From assembly GCA_026931325.1 (NCBI GenBank), contig JAIXLO010000126.1, positions 62,001 through 126,000 of the forward strand: a stretch of 64,000 nucleotides of DNA. Direction: 5' to 3'. The notes beneath the pieces were generated by a model, which made no database searches, was not told the origin of the DNA, and saw only the letters and a list, made by a program, of their open reading frames with translations. The stretch is from Chitinophagales bacterium. Its GTDB lineage: Bacteria; Bacteroidota; Bacteroidia; Chitinophagales; Chitinophagaceae. Below are positions 1 to 8,169 of this stretch, piece after piece; position 1 is the first letter of the stretch, and each line of letters starts with the position of its first letter. Both the position numbers and the translations under genes were made by a program.

Positions 1-41
1 TTTTGATAAATAAGAAACATTTATAAACTTATATCAAATAC

Positions 42-49
42 TATCTTTG
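42..49 (+). promoter_or_regulatory. Candidate -7 box for gpsA
   Basis: TATCTTTG matches the Bacteroidota sigma-A -7 consensus TAnnTTTG and lies 22 bases before the gpsA ATG. No clear -33 TTTG is visible at the expected distance, so support is the single box and its position. Confidence 0.4.
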
Positions 50-71
50 TACATAATCAAAAATACTTGCT

Positions 72-1082
72 ATGAAATTTGGAGTTATAGGAAGTGGTAG
101 CTGGGCAACAGCTTTGGCAAAAATTTTAACTGATAATGGTAATACAATAAATTGGTGGATAAGAAATACAGACACTATTTCTTATATGCAAACAAGAAGG
201 CACAACCCAAATTATGCAAGTAGTGCATATTTTAATACACAACAATTACAACTTAGTAATGATATACAACAAGTAGTTTTAAAAAGTGATGTTCTTGTAA
301 TAGCTGTTCCATCTGCATTTGCAGAAGATGTTTTAAAACAATTACCATCAAATTCTTTTGAAGGGAAAAAAATTATTTCTGCTATCAAAGGAATTTTACC
401 AACTGATAATTTATTATTGAACGATTATTTGCAAAAGAATTTTCATGTTTCTGTTGAAAATTATTTTACAGTTTTAGGTCCTTGTCATGCAGAAGAAGTT
501 GCATCAGAAAAATTAAGTTATTTAACTTTTTCTGGTATTGATGAAAGTATGACAACTATTATTTCAAAATTTTTTATTACAGATTATTTAAGAACAATAA
601 CCAACCATGATATTATTGGTGTTCAATATGCAGCTATTTTAAAAAATATTTATGCCTTAGGTGCTGGTATTGCACATGGCTTGGAGTATGGCGATAATTT
701 TTTGAGTGTTTATATTGCTAATACAGCAGATGAGATGGTTACTTTTTTAAGAAAATTAGTTTGGAGTAATGAACCAGTTGATGAACAAAGAAAAATTAAT
801 TATGCTGCATCTGTTTATCTTGGAGATTTATTAGTAACCTGTTATTCTTTATACAGCAGAAACAGAACTTTTGGAAATATGATAGGCAAAGGGTATAGCG
901 TAAAAGCTGCTCAATTTGAATTAAATATGATTGCAGAAGGATACAATGCCAGCAAATGTATTTTTAAAGCTAATCAAAATGTACAAGCTAATATTCCTAT
1001 TGCAACTTTCATTTATCAAATTTTATGGGAGCATTTACCAGCAAAAGAAGGTTTTAAAGAAATAGAAAAACTACTTGTATAA
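72..1082 (+). CDS. gpsA: Glycerol-3-phosphate dehydrogenase [NAD(P)+]
   Basis: Reduces dihydroxyacetone phosphate to sn-glycerol 3-phosphate in the cytoplasm, supplying the backbone for phospholipids. The N-terminus carries the Rossmann dinucleotide motif GSGSWA (G7, G9, A12). The middle has the family blocks VLGPCHAEEVA and AAILKNIYALGAG, the latter with the substrate-binding lysine and ending in a conserved glycine-rich turn. At 336 residues it has the family's usual length. The ATG at 72 is preceded by a promoter-like box. It converges with the next gene with only 19 bases between stop codons. The identification is secure. Confidence 0.95.
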   Translation: MKFGVIGSGSWATALAKILTDNGNTINWWIRNTDTISYMQTRRHNPNYASSAYFNTQQLQLSNDIQQVVLKSDVLVIAVPSAFAEDVLKQLPSNSFEGKKIISAIKGILPTDNLLLNDYLQKNFHVSVENYFTVLGPCHAEEVASEKLSYLTFSGIDESMTTIISKFFITDYLRTITNHDIIGVQYAAILKNIYALGAGIAHGLEYGDNFLSVYIANTADEMVTFLRKLVWSNEPVDEQRKINYAASVYLGDLLVTCYSLYSRNRTFGNMIGKGYSVKAAQFELNMIAEGYNASKCIFKANQNVQANIPIATFIYQILWEHLPAKEGFKEIEKLLV

Positions 1083-1101
1083 AATTGAAAATAAATTTAT
1101 T

Positions 1102-2382
1102 TTATTCTCCAATTAAAAGTGTTTGAAAGCTAATTGTTTTATTATCTTCTATTAATTGAGCATAATAAATTCCTTTAGGTAAATTGTTACGATGAATAAT
1201 TACTTTCTTTCCAGAAATATTTTTTAATTGCATTACTGGTTGCCCAAAAATATTATAAAGCATAAGTGTAGCATTTGTAAAAATAGCATTTTGGTTAGAT
1301 AGCGTAATTGAAGAAATAAAAGGATTTGGATACCAACTAATATTACTAAAAGTACTGTTGTTATTATTCATTCCTGTAGTGTCATTAATAACAATCAATT
1401 TAGAAGCAGTGTCTGAATAACTACAATTTTTTGCTATTAAACTAACACTATAATTTCCATTTGAAGTAAAGCTGTGAGTAGGATTTATTTCTAAAGAAGT
1501 TTGGCCATTACCAAAATTCCACAAATAATTTTTTGCATTAATAGAAGTGTTATTAAAACTAACCGTTTTATTATTTGTATTGAAAGTATAATTTGCTTTT
1601 GTGTCATATTTTCCAATAAACCATTTTGCCAAACTATCGTAAACAATGGTTTTTACAGCAGTTTTAATATTTCTTGCATCTGCTGCTGGTAAAGAAAAAT
1701 TGAAAGTAATTTGTTCAGGATTTTTTCTAAAAATTACTGTATAAAAAGCACAAGCTGCAGCATAAGAACCAGCAACTGATGGATGACTTTCATCAGATTG
1801 ATATAACTCTATATTTGGATAATTTTTTCTGATGTATCTCCAAACTGCACCAACAGGAGAAACAACAGCATTATTATCTTTTGTCATTTGCATATAACGT
1901 AAGTACAATAAACTATCCATTCCTTCATAAGTGCAAACTGGTGCCCAATAAGCACAATTAGCTGCATCGCCATTTTTTCTTCCCCAAGTCATATAAAATA
2001 TTGTTTCTGCACAAGTATTGTATTTATTAATAAGGCTATCCAATTTTTTTGCATAAGGAAAAACATCATATTGTACATCAGTATCAGGAAAAGAAGGTAA
2101 TTGACTTTGCTCTTGTAACACAACAAAATCCCAATTTCCTAATATTATTTTATTAAGAGATGTTGAGTTGGTATAATGACCTTGTAAAGTATAACCACCT
2201 GGTGTATTACTATCAAAAATTAAAGTATCTCCTTTAGAGTTTGCTATATCTGCAATAATTTGAGGAAGATTATTTACATAAGTGTAGCTGTTTCCAAGAA
2301 ATAAAACTCTTTTAGTTTTTTGAGAAAAAATTGAAATACTTGTAAAGAAAAAAATTAATAAAAGTGTAATTGTTTTTTTCAT
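1102..2382 (-). CDS. Secreted SGNH-like hydrolase with PKD domain and T9SS sorting domain
   Basis: A 426-residue exported protein. Residues 1-20 are a signal peptide (MKKTITLLLIFFFTSISIFS). Next comes an SGNH/GDSL-like domain with a GNSYT block near residue 30 and a DESHPS block near 200, which would hold the catalytic Ser and the Asp/His pair. A PKD-type beta sandwich (YLWNFGNGQTS) covers roughly 255-335. The last 80 residues (WYPNPF onward, then GIYYAQLIE) form a type A type-IX-secretion C-terminal sorting domain, so the protein is probably released or anchored at the cell surface. The substrate is unknown; esterase activity on a glycan or lipid is only an inference from the fold. Confidence 0.82.
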   Translation of the reverse strand: MKKTITLLLIFFFTSISIFSQKTKRVLFLGNSYTYVNNLPQIIADIANSKGDTLIFDSNTPGGYTLQGHYTNSTSLNKIILGNWDFVVLQEQSQLPSFPDTDVQYDVFPYAKKLDSLINKYNTCAETIFYMTWGRKNGDAANCAYWAPVCTYEGMDSLLYLRYMQMTKDNNAVVSPVGAVWRYIRKNYPNIELYQSDESHPSVAGSYAAACAFYTVIFRKNPEQITFNFSLPAADARNIKTAVKTIVYDSLAKWFIGKYDTKANYTFNTNNKTVSFNNTSINAKNYLWNFGNGQTSLEINPTHSFTSNGNYSVSLIAKNCSYSDTASKLIVINDTTGMNNNNSTFSNISWYPNPFISSITLSNQNAIFTNATLMLYNIFGQPVMQLKNISGKKVIIHRNNLPKGIYYAQLIEDNKTISFQTLLIGE

Positions 2383-2391
2383 CTGAACTAA

Positions 2392-3555
2392 TTATTTATA
2401 ACTACATTGTACAATTATTTCTATTTGTTCTGCCACTTCACTATCATCAACACCAAATTCTTTTATTTTAATTTTAAATTTACTGTTTAGTGTTAATATT
2501 CCATTTTCAACTTGTAAAATGCCTTCTGCTTTAATTTTTTTAGTGATTCCGTGTAGTGTTAAATTTCCTTCTGCTGTTACTTGGTAACTATTATTCTTGT
2601 TAAAGTTTACAGATTGAATATTGATAATGTTTCCATCAAATTCACTTTTAGAAAACTTATCGCTGTGCATATATTTATCACTATTAAAAGTTTTTTGCAT
2701 CAACTCATTTTCAAAACGAAATCCTTTTATTAAAGCAGCAAAATGTACTTTTCCTTTTTCTGAAATACTACTAATAACTTGTGTATTTATAGCTTCAATT
2801 TCTTCTGAAGCAGTTACCGATAAAAATTTTATTTGTCCCTTAGTGCTTTGAAATTTTTTTTCTTTTAAAATAATACTATCTTTTTTTTCAGCAGGTGCTA
2901 AAACTGTTGCTGTGTCTTGCTTTGGTGGTATTGTTGTTGTATTTTCACTTGCTCCTTTTGTTATAACTGCTTCGTTTAATTGTATTTGTCCTAAAATATA
3001 TCCTGTTAAAATTCCTTTCATAACAACAGAAGATTTTTCTGCTACTGTTTGTTTTGATTTTAATCTTCCAGAAACAGATGTTCCTTCAATACCTGTATGT
3101 AAATAAACAACCTGACCAGTTTCATCTTCTTCTATTTTTTCTACAACACCATTTATTTCTACTACTTTATTGCTGTATTTTGCATTTGCAACTTCTTCAT
3201 TTTCTTGATATTCTTTTATTAACGTTTGTGCAGCTATTCCAATACTTGCTTCTTTATTTACATCTCTTCTTAATGCTGTTGGTTGATAAAAAATATAATA
3301 CCAAATAGTTATTGCAGTAATAATAGAAGCTAAAACTGTAAGCCAAACAATAGCTTTTTTATTTTTATAATTTACTATTCCATAAAATAATAAACCTGCA
3401 ATAGGAATTAGTCCTATTACTATCCAAACAATTTTATTTGTTGTAGTTAAATCTTTTCTTTTAAATAAATGTAAAAGAGTAATAACAATAGCAGGTAACC
3501 AAGCTAAAACAATTATCAAAAAAATAAGAGGGTTTTCCTTTAATACATACATCAT
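2392..3555 (-). CDS. Membrane-anchored OB-fold plus YceI-like domain fusion protein
   Basis: This 387-residue protein appears to have three parts. Residues 1-90 hold three hydrophobic helices; the first two, with the linker WIVIGLIPIAGLLFYGIVNY, resemble the PLDc_N membrane module. Residues about 105-200 look like a tRNA_anti-like OB fold (VVEINGVVEKIEED, VVMKGILTGYILGQIQLNEA). Residues about 235-387 resemble a YceI lipid-binding barrel (GQIKFLSVTASEEIEAINTQ, YQVTAEGNLTLHGITKKIKA). YceI barrels bind isoprenoid-like lipids, so a periplasmic lipid-binding role is an inference. Nine bases separate it from the downstream T9SS-cargo gene on the same strand, so the two may be co-transcribed. Domain calls are by eye. 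Confidence 0.65.
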   Translation of the reverse strand: MMYVLKENPLIFLIIVLAWLPAIVITLLHLFKRKDLTTTNKIVWIVIGLIPIAGLLFYGIVNYKNKKAIVWLTVLASIITAITIWYYIFYQPTALRRDVNKEASIGIAAQTLIKEYQENEEVANAKYSNKVVEINGVVEKIEEDETGQVVYLHTGIEGTSVSGRLKSKQTVAEKSSVVMKGILTGYILGQIQLNEAVITKGASENTTTIPPKQDTATVLAPAEKKDSIILKEKKFQSTKGQIKFLSVTASEEIEAINTQVISSISEKGKVHFAALIKGFRFENELMQKTFNSDKYMHSDKFSKSEFDGNIINIQSVNFNKNNSYQVTAEGNLTLHGITKKIKAEGILQVENGILTLNSKFKIKIKEFGVDDSEVAEQIEIIVQCSYK

Positions 3556-3575
3556 ATCAATTCAAAATTTTAATG

Positions 3576-3968
3576 TTAATGGTTACAATCATCTTTGTGT
3601 GCATGATTGTGAACTCTGCAAGAACGAAAATTAATAACGTGTGCAGTTACAATAAAAATAACTGCAGGAATTAAAAACCATAAATGTAATTCATGCCAAA
3701 TTTGTTTTACAACTAATAAAGTAATGCCTAAAGTAAAAATGATAATTGGCAAAAAACTATGATGATGTTTTTTGTATCCATGATATAATGAATATGTTCC
3801 TACAACAAAAGCAAGTAAAATCATACTATACTCAAACCAATCATTATCTATAATATTTATACCAAATAAGGGAAGACTTGTCATTATTAAAGGAAGTATA
3901 GCACAATGTATTGCACATGCAATAGAAGTTGTAATGCCTAAGGCGTCCCAGTTTACTTTAAAATTCAT
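3576..3968 (-). CDS. MerC-domain membrane protein
   Basis: A 130-residue protein with four hydrophobic helices and the opening SIACAIHCAILPLI, the Cys/His-containing first helix typical of MerC-domain proteins. The C-terminus is rich in His and Cys (SCRVHNHAHKDDCNH), consistent with metal binding. MerC proteins were first described as mercury transporters, but in Bacteroidota they are common next to Fur-type regulators and probably handle other metals. It is divergent from an SCO gene followed by a Fur-family gene, which supports a metal-homeostasis role. Its promoter (3977-4009) is one of the best in the window. Confidence 0.78.
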   Translation of the reverse strand: MNFKVNWDALGITTSIACAIHCAILPLIMTSLPLFGINIIDNDWFEYSMILLAFVVGTYSLYHGYKKHHHSFLPIIIFTLGITLLVVKQIWHELHLWFLIPAVIFIVTAHVINFRSCRVHNHAHKDDCNH

Positions 3969-3976
3969 AAAGAGTG

Positions 3977-4009
3977 CAAAGATAATAAATGCAATTATGT
4001 TGCAAAAAA
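3977..4009 (-). promoter_or_regulatory. Promoter of the MerC-type gene
   Basis: Read on the minus strand, a TTTTTTG -33 element (4003-4009) is followed after 18 bases by a perfect TATCTTTG -7 box (3977-3984). The box ends eight bases before the ATG, predicting an extremely short leader. The region is shared with the divergent SCO/Fur unit, so a Fur-family operator could lie here. I do not see an unambiguous inverted repeat for one. Confidence 0.6.
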
Positions 4010-4044
4010 TATCTTAAAAGAACATTTAACCAATCAGGTTAATA

Positions 4045-4052
4045 TAAATTTG
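4045..4052 (+). promoter_or_regulatory. Candidate -7 box for the SCO/Fur unit
   Basis: TAAATTTG fits TAnnTTTG and stops seven bases before the ATG at 4060, which would give a leaderless or nearly leaderless mRNA. No good -33 element is seen. Confidence 0.4.
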
Positions 4053-4059
4053 CAACATT

Positions 4060-4680
4060 ATGAACAAGAAGAAATTTTTTATTTACATTGCTTCCTTTGT
4101 AGTTTTTATACTTGTATTTTGGGTAGCACTTTATTTTTTTACAGATACATTTAATCAAAAAAAATTAAAAGAAAGATCTTATGTACATCCATTTTCTTTT
4201 TATAAAGAAGATGGCAGCATTTTTACCAATGTTAATATGCAAGGCAAGGTTTGTGTAGTAGAATATTTTTTTACAACCTGCCCAAATATTTGTCCTGTGA
4301 TGAATAATAATATGAAAAAAATTTATGAAGAGTTTAAAAATGAGCCAAACTTTTTAATTGTATCTCACACTTGTGATCCAAAACGAGATTCTGTTGCTAA
4401 GCTAAAACGTTATGCAGATTCTTTAGGAGTTGATACAAAAAAGTGGGTTTTCTTAACAGGAAGAAAAGATAGTTTATACAATATGGCAAGAGTAAGTTAT
4501 GGTATAGATGATCCAAATAATATTGTAAGAGATATTAATGATGATTTTATGCACTCACAATTTTTTGCTTTAGTTGATAAGAGTGGTTCTGTAAGAGGAC
4601 AAGTTTATGATGGATTAAAAAATGAAGAAATTGCTAAGTTGAAAAAAGATATAAAATTACTTTTAAAAGAAAAAAATTAA
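4060..4680 (+). CDS. SCO1/SenC-family copper-binding protein
   Basis: A 206-residue thioredoxin-fold protein anchored by one N-terminal membrane helix (residues 7-28). It carries the copper-binding CPNIC motif (C74 and C78) and the distal histidine in DDFMHSQFF near residue 167, so all three copper ligands of the SCO family are present. SCO proteins deliver copper to the CuA site of cytochrome c oxidase or act as thiol reductases. The neighbours here are a MerC protein and a Fur regulator and no oxidase genes are nearby, so the partner is unknown. Only three bases separate it from the downstream Fur gene, indicating one transcript. Confidence 0.88.
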   Translation: MNKKKFFIYIASFVVFILVFWVALYFFTDTFNQKKLKERSYVHPFSFYKEDGSIFTNVNMQGKVCVVEYFFTTCPNICPVMNNNMKKIYEEFKNEPNFLIVSHTCDPKRDSVAKLKRYADSLGVDTKKWVFLTGRKDSLYNMARVSYGIDDPNNIVRDINDDFMHSQFFALVDKSGSVRGQVYDGLKNEEIAKLKKDIKLLLKEKN

Positions 4681-4683
4681 TCA

Positions 4684-5100
4684 ATGGCTTTTGATGTTTT
4701 AGATATTTTAAAACGCAATAACTTAAGTGTTACAGATAGTAGAAAAAAAATTTTAGAAATATTTCAACAAGCTGGAGGAGCTTTAGACCATGCAGATATT
4801 GAAAAGAAAACTGGTGATAGTTTTGACAGAGTAACAATTTATAGAACATTACAAACTTTTGAAGCAAAAGGAATTATTCATACTATTCCAACTATTGATA
4901 ACTCTATATTATATGCACTTTGCAAAGAAGAATGTTCTCAAGGTAATCATAGAGATAATCATATACATTTTATTTGCGACAACTGTAATACTACTTATTG
5001 TTTAAATCATATACCACAATCTGTTGTTCAATTACCAGAAGGATTTACTGAAAAAAGAACTGATATAATAGTTAGTGGTATTTGCAATAAATGCAAGTAA
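4684..5100 (+). CDS. Fur-family metal-dependent transcriptional regulator
   Basis: A 138-residue Fur-family protein. The winged-helix half contains LSVTDSRKKILEIF and the recognition helix DRVTIYRTLQTFEAKGII. The dimerisation half carries the metal-site signature DNHIHFICDNCNTTYCL, with CxxC at the zinc site and a second CNKC near the C-terminus. Which metal it senses (Zn, Fe, or peroxide through Fe/Mn) cannot be read from the sequence. Its position after SCO and opposite MerC suggests it controls this small metal cluster. It is expressed from the SCO promoter. Confidence 0.88.
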   Translation: MAFDVLDILKRNNLSVTDSRKKILEIFQQAGGALDHADIEKKTGDSFDRVTIYRTLQTFEAKGIIHTIPTIDNSILYALCKEECSQGNHRDNHIHFICDNCNTTYCLNHIPQSVVQLPEGFTEKRTDIIVSGICNKCK

Positions 5101-5133
5101 GTTTGCTGAAATTTAATTTTTAATTTTAGTATA

Positions 5134-6105
5134 ATGATATTAGTTACTGGAGCTACTGGTTTAGTAGGCTCTCATTTATTACAACAACTAACTGCTCAAA
5201 ATAAAAAAGTAAGAGCATTATATTTTAATACTCCTCCATCAAATAATAATGAAAATATTGAATGGTTTAAGGTAGATATTTTAGATGTTGTAACATTAGA
5301 AGAAGCCATGCAAAATATTTCACAGGTTTATCATTGTGCTGCTGTTGTATCTTTTAATCCTGCAAGAAAAAAACAATTACACAACATCAATATTCAAGGA
5401 ACTGCAAATGTTGTAAATGCTTGTTTGCAAAACAATATTGATAAATTAGTTTTTGTAAGTTCTGTTGCTGCTTTAGGAAGAATAAGAGAAGATAAACCTA
5501 TAGATGAAACAATGCATTGGACCGAAGAAACCAGCAATAGTGAATATGGCAAAAGCAAATATTTAGCAGAGATGGAAGTATGGCGTGGTATAGGAGAAGG
5601 CTTGAATGCAGTAATTGTAAATCCTGTAATTATTTTAGGTGTTAGTGATTGGAATAGAGGTTCTACAGAAATTTTTAAATCGGCATACAACGAATTTCCT
5701 TGGTTTACAGAAGGCACAACAGGTTTTGTAGATGTGCAAGATGTAGCAAAAGCAATGATTGCATTAATGAATAGTCATATTTCTGCTGAACGATTTATTT
5801 TAAGTGCAGAAACTATTTCTTACAAAGATATTTTTACTATAATTGCTAATGCTTTTCATAAAAAACCACCACATAAAAAAGTAACTTCTTTTATTGCTGC
5901 ATTAGTTTGGCGATGGGAGGCAATTAAAGGAAAACTAACAGGCATTGCACCATTACTAACAAAAGAAACTGCAAAAACCGCACAAACAAAGGCTTCTTTT
6001 AACAACAATAAATTAAAAGAATTTTTACCTCAGTTTCAATACACCCCATTAATAGATACTGTCAATAGAATTTGTAAAGAGTTGAAAGAAAAATATCAGT
6101 TGTAG
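5134..6105 (+). CDS. NAD-dependent epimerase/dehydratase (extended SDR)
   Basis: A 323-residue extended short-chain dehydrogenase. It begins with the nucleotide-binding motif GATGLVGSHL, followed by the YHCAAVVSF block, a serine block VFVSSVAALG and the catalytic pair in YGKSKYLAE (Tyr and Lys four apart). This resembles the dihydroflavonol-4-reductase or hopanoid-associated epimerase branch more than sugar-nucleotide epimerases. The substrate is not inferable. It follows the Fur gene after 33 bases and converges with the next gene with nine bases between stops. Confidence 0.85.
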   Translation: MILVTGATGLVGSHLLQQLTAQNKKVRALYFNTPPSNNNENIEWFKVDILDVVTLEEAMQNISQVYHCAAVVSFNPARKKQLHNINIQGTANVVNACLQNNIDKLVFVSSVAALGRIREDKPIDETMHWTEETSNSEYGKSKYLAEMEVWRGIGEGLNAVIVNPVIILGVSDWNRGSTEIFKSAYNEFPWFTEGTTGFVDVQDVAKAMIALMNSHISAERFILSAETISYKDIFTIIANAFHKKPPHKKVTSFIAALVWRWEAIKGKLTGIAPLLTKETAKTAQTKASFNNNKLKEFLPQFQYTPLIDTVNRICKELKEKYQL

Positions 6106-6114
6106 TAAATTTTT

Positions 6115-7251
6115 TTACTTCAATTTAAAATCAGCTACTAAAGGATAATGATCGGATGCTTTTAGTTGTGGAGAATAATATTGCAACACTTTAAAATCTT
6201 TGGATAATAGCATTACATCTATTCTTAAAGTTGGGGCAATGTCATAATAAGTTGCACCAAAACCAAACCCTTTTGCAATAAATGCATCTGTTAAATTATT
6301 ACTGATGGTATGATAAACATAACTTGATGGGACACTATTCAAATCTGCACAAAATATAAATGGATATTTACTTTTATTCAGTTGCTCTTTAATAAATTTT
6401 GCTTGTGCTACATGCTCTTTATCATAATGTTTTAAACGACTGTATTTACTGGTATTTTTTGCTAAGAAATCAAGACTCTTTTTTCCAATAAACTCTGTAT
6501 TCAATGTGCTATCTTCAACAACTGCTTTTATATACATTGACCTTAAATGTGTATTGTAAAATCGTATAGTGTCTTTTCCTTTTACAATATCTGCATAAGA
6601 AATAGCTTCTATATTATCGTTGATGGAATAATTCATTCTTCCTGTATCTACAATAGGATATCTAGAAAAAATAACTGTTCCATATTGTATAAAGGCATAG
6701 TATAAACTTAGTCCTTGGTCAATACTAAAATAATGAAAAGGGTAGTGTAAACCACTGCTAATATCTTTTATACAAGATAAAAAATCTTTTGAAGTATGTT
6801 CTTGAAAATCTTGAATACAAATAACATCAGCATCAGTTTGTTTTATAAATGCCATCATATTTCTTCTAATACTATTGGGTGTATCATTGGCTATTTGACT
6901 ATCTATAAACTCTTGCACATTCCACGATAAAACACGAATGGAATTTTCTTTTTTTTCTTGAACAAAATCTTTTGGAATATTTATGGCAAAAACACTAAAT
7001 ATATTTTCACTTCCTAAAAGCGTAATTAAAATAAAAATTAAAATTCTTTTTCTATAAAACAATAATACTATTAAAATCCAAATCAACATTCCAGCAAATA
7101 AATAAGGAAAACCTAATGCTAAAAAAGTAAAATCACTCCAAACTTCTGGGCTTATATAAGGTGTACAACAACTTAGCAAGTATATGAAGCTATATATACA
7201 TCCTAAAATAAAAAAGAAATTTTTACAAAATGTTTTTAAAGAAATAGTCAT
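6115..7251 (-). CDS. Membrane-anchored endonuclease/exonuclease/phosphatase family protein
   Basis: A 378-residue protein with two or three N-terminal membrane helices (about residues 10-90) and a C-terminal endonuclease/exonuclease/phosphatase domain. Active-site blocks are visible in order: LSWNVQEF (Asn), DVICIQDFQEH (metal ligand region), YNTHLRSM (His), CADLNSVPSS (Asp and Asn) and SDHYPLVADF (Asp-His). The usual Glu of the second block (LQE) is replaced by Asp-Phe-Gln here, IQDFQE, which may shift the ligand by one or two positions. The substrate could be DNA, a phosphoinositide-like lipid or another phosphodiester. Three bases separate it from the upstream rhomboid-like gene, so it is probably the last gene of an operon. 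Confidence 0.82.
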   Translation of the reverse strand: MTISLKTFCKNFFFILGCIYSFIYLLSCCTPYISPEVWSDFTFLALGFPYLFAGMLIWILIVLLFYRKRILIFILITLLGSENIFSVFAINIPKDFVQEKKENSIRVLSWNVQEFIDSQIANDTPNSIRRNMMAFIKQTDADVICIQDFQEHTSKDFLSCIKDISSGLHYPFHYFSIDQGLSLYYAFIQYGTVIFSRYPIVDTGRMNYSINDNIEAISYADIVKGKDTIRFYNTHLRSMYIKAVVEDSTLNTEFIGKKSLDFLAKNTSKYSRLKHYDKEHVAQAKFIKEQLNKSKYPFIFCADLNSVPSSYVYHTISNNLTDAFIAKGFGFGATYYDIAPTLRIDVMLLSKDFKVLQYYSPQLKASDHYPLVADFKLK

Positions 7252-7254
7252 TAA

Positions 7255-8169
7255 TTATAAATCTTCTTTGCTTGCTCTGTTTAAAAAATCTTTTTCGGCT
7301 TGAGAAAGATTTTCATAACCATATTTATTTATTTTATCTAAAATGGCATCAACTTTTTCTTGAGTAAGATTAGGTTCTTTTTTATAGGGTTGTTTATCTA
7401 CTTTATAATAATGCTCTTGATATTTATATTTTTTTTCTGGATTAAATAAATCATTTATCCAACCAACTAATTGATACATCCAATTTCCTAAATCTCTTCC
7501 TCTGTTTAATTGATGAATAAAAATAAAACCAACCAATGCACCTGCTAATAGTGCAAAAATAACAGCACCACCACTTGCCATTGCACCAAATTGTAAAGCA
7601 GCATAAACAGCCATTAAAATCCATAATGGAATACCACCATTAATAAAAGGAAATATTTTGTAATTAGGAGCAAGTGTAGTGGTAGCAACAGCTACAGCCA
7701 TTACAGAAGCTCCTCCTCCCAAAATATAATAATTAGCAGTAAGTTGATGAGCAGATAAATTTGCAGCAAGTATAAATGCTAATGCACCTGCAAAACCTCC
7801 ATATAAATAAATAGGAAGCATTTTTCTATTTCCTGCTAAATCTTGTAAAATATAACCAAAGCCCCAAAGCCATAATATTGTTGTAATAAGCGACCAAATA
7901 CTATAATGAGAAAACATATACAACAAAATTGTCCAGGGTTTACTCCATACATTATCAAGCTGTGCATGTAGAACAAACCAATGTAATATTTGATTATTAA
8001 AATTAGTTTCTGCAACTGCTGCATTATCAAAAGACATTGCATAAGCCAATCTTAAAAAACTAAGAATAATATAAACCATTGCGTTTAACATTACAATAAT
8101 AACAAGGTTATTATCTGCTGCTCCAAATAATGGATGTTTTGATTTTTTATGAAGTTCTTTTATGCTCAT
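7255..8169 (-). CDS. Rhomboid-like pseudoprotease
   Basis: A 304-residue six-helix rhomboid-fold protein that has lost its catalytic residues. Aligned by eye with its neighbour, the catalytic Ser of GASG becomes Gly153 in GGGASVMA (a Ser sits two residues later), the catalytic His becomes Leu207 in ALLAGALVG, and the oxyanion Asn of HLFGN is absent. The C-terminal 80 residues are a charged cytoplasmic tail (YKYQEHYYKVDKQPYKKE). Its ATG overlaps the stop codon of the active rhomboid by one base (TAATG on the minus strand), so the two are translationally coupled. It may act as a partner or regulator of the active enzyme, as inactive rhomboids do elsewhere; this is inference. Confidence 0.8.
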   Translation of the reverse strand: MSIKELHKKSKHPLFGAADNNLVIIVMLNAMVYIILSFLRLAYAMSFDNAAVAETNFNNQILHWFVLHAQLDNVWSKPWTILLYMFSHYSIWSLITTILWLWGFGYILQDLAGNRKMLPIYLYGGFAGALAFILAANLSAHQLTANYYILGGGASVMAVAVATTTLAPNYKIFPFINGGIPLWILMAVYAALQFGAMASGGAVIFALLAGALVGFIFIHQLNRGRDLGNWMYQLVGWINDLFNPEKKYKYQEHYYKVDKQPYKKEPNLTQEKVDAILDKINKYGYENLSQAEKDFLNRASKEDL

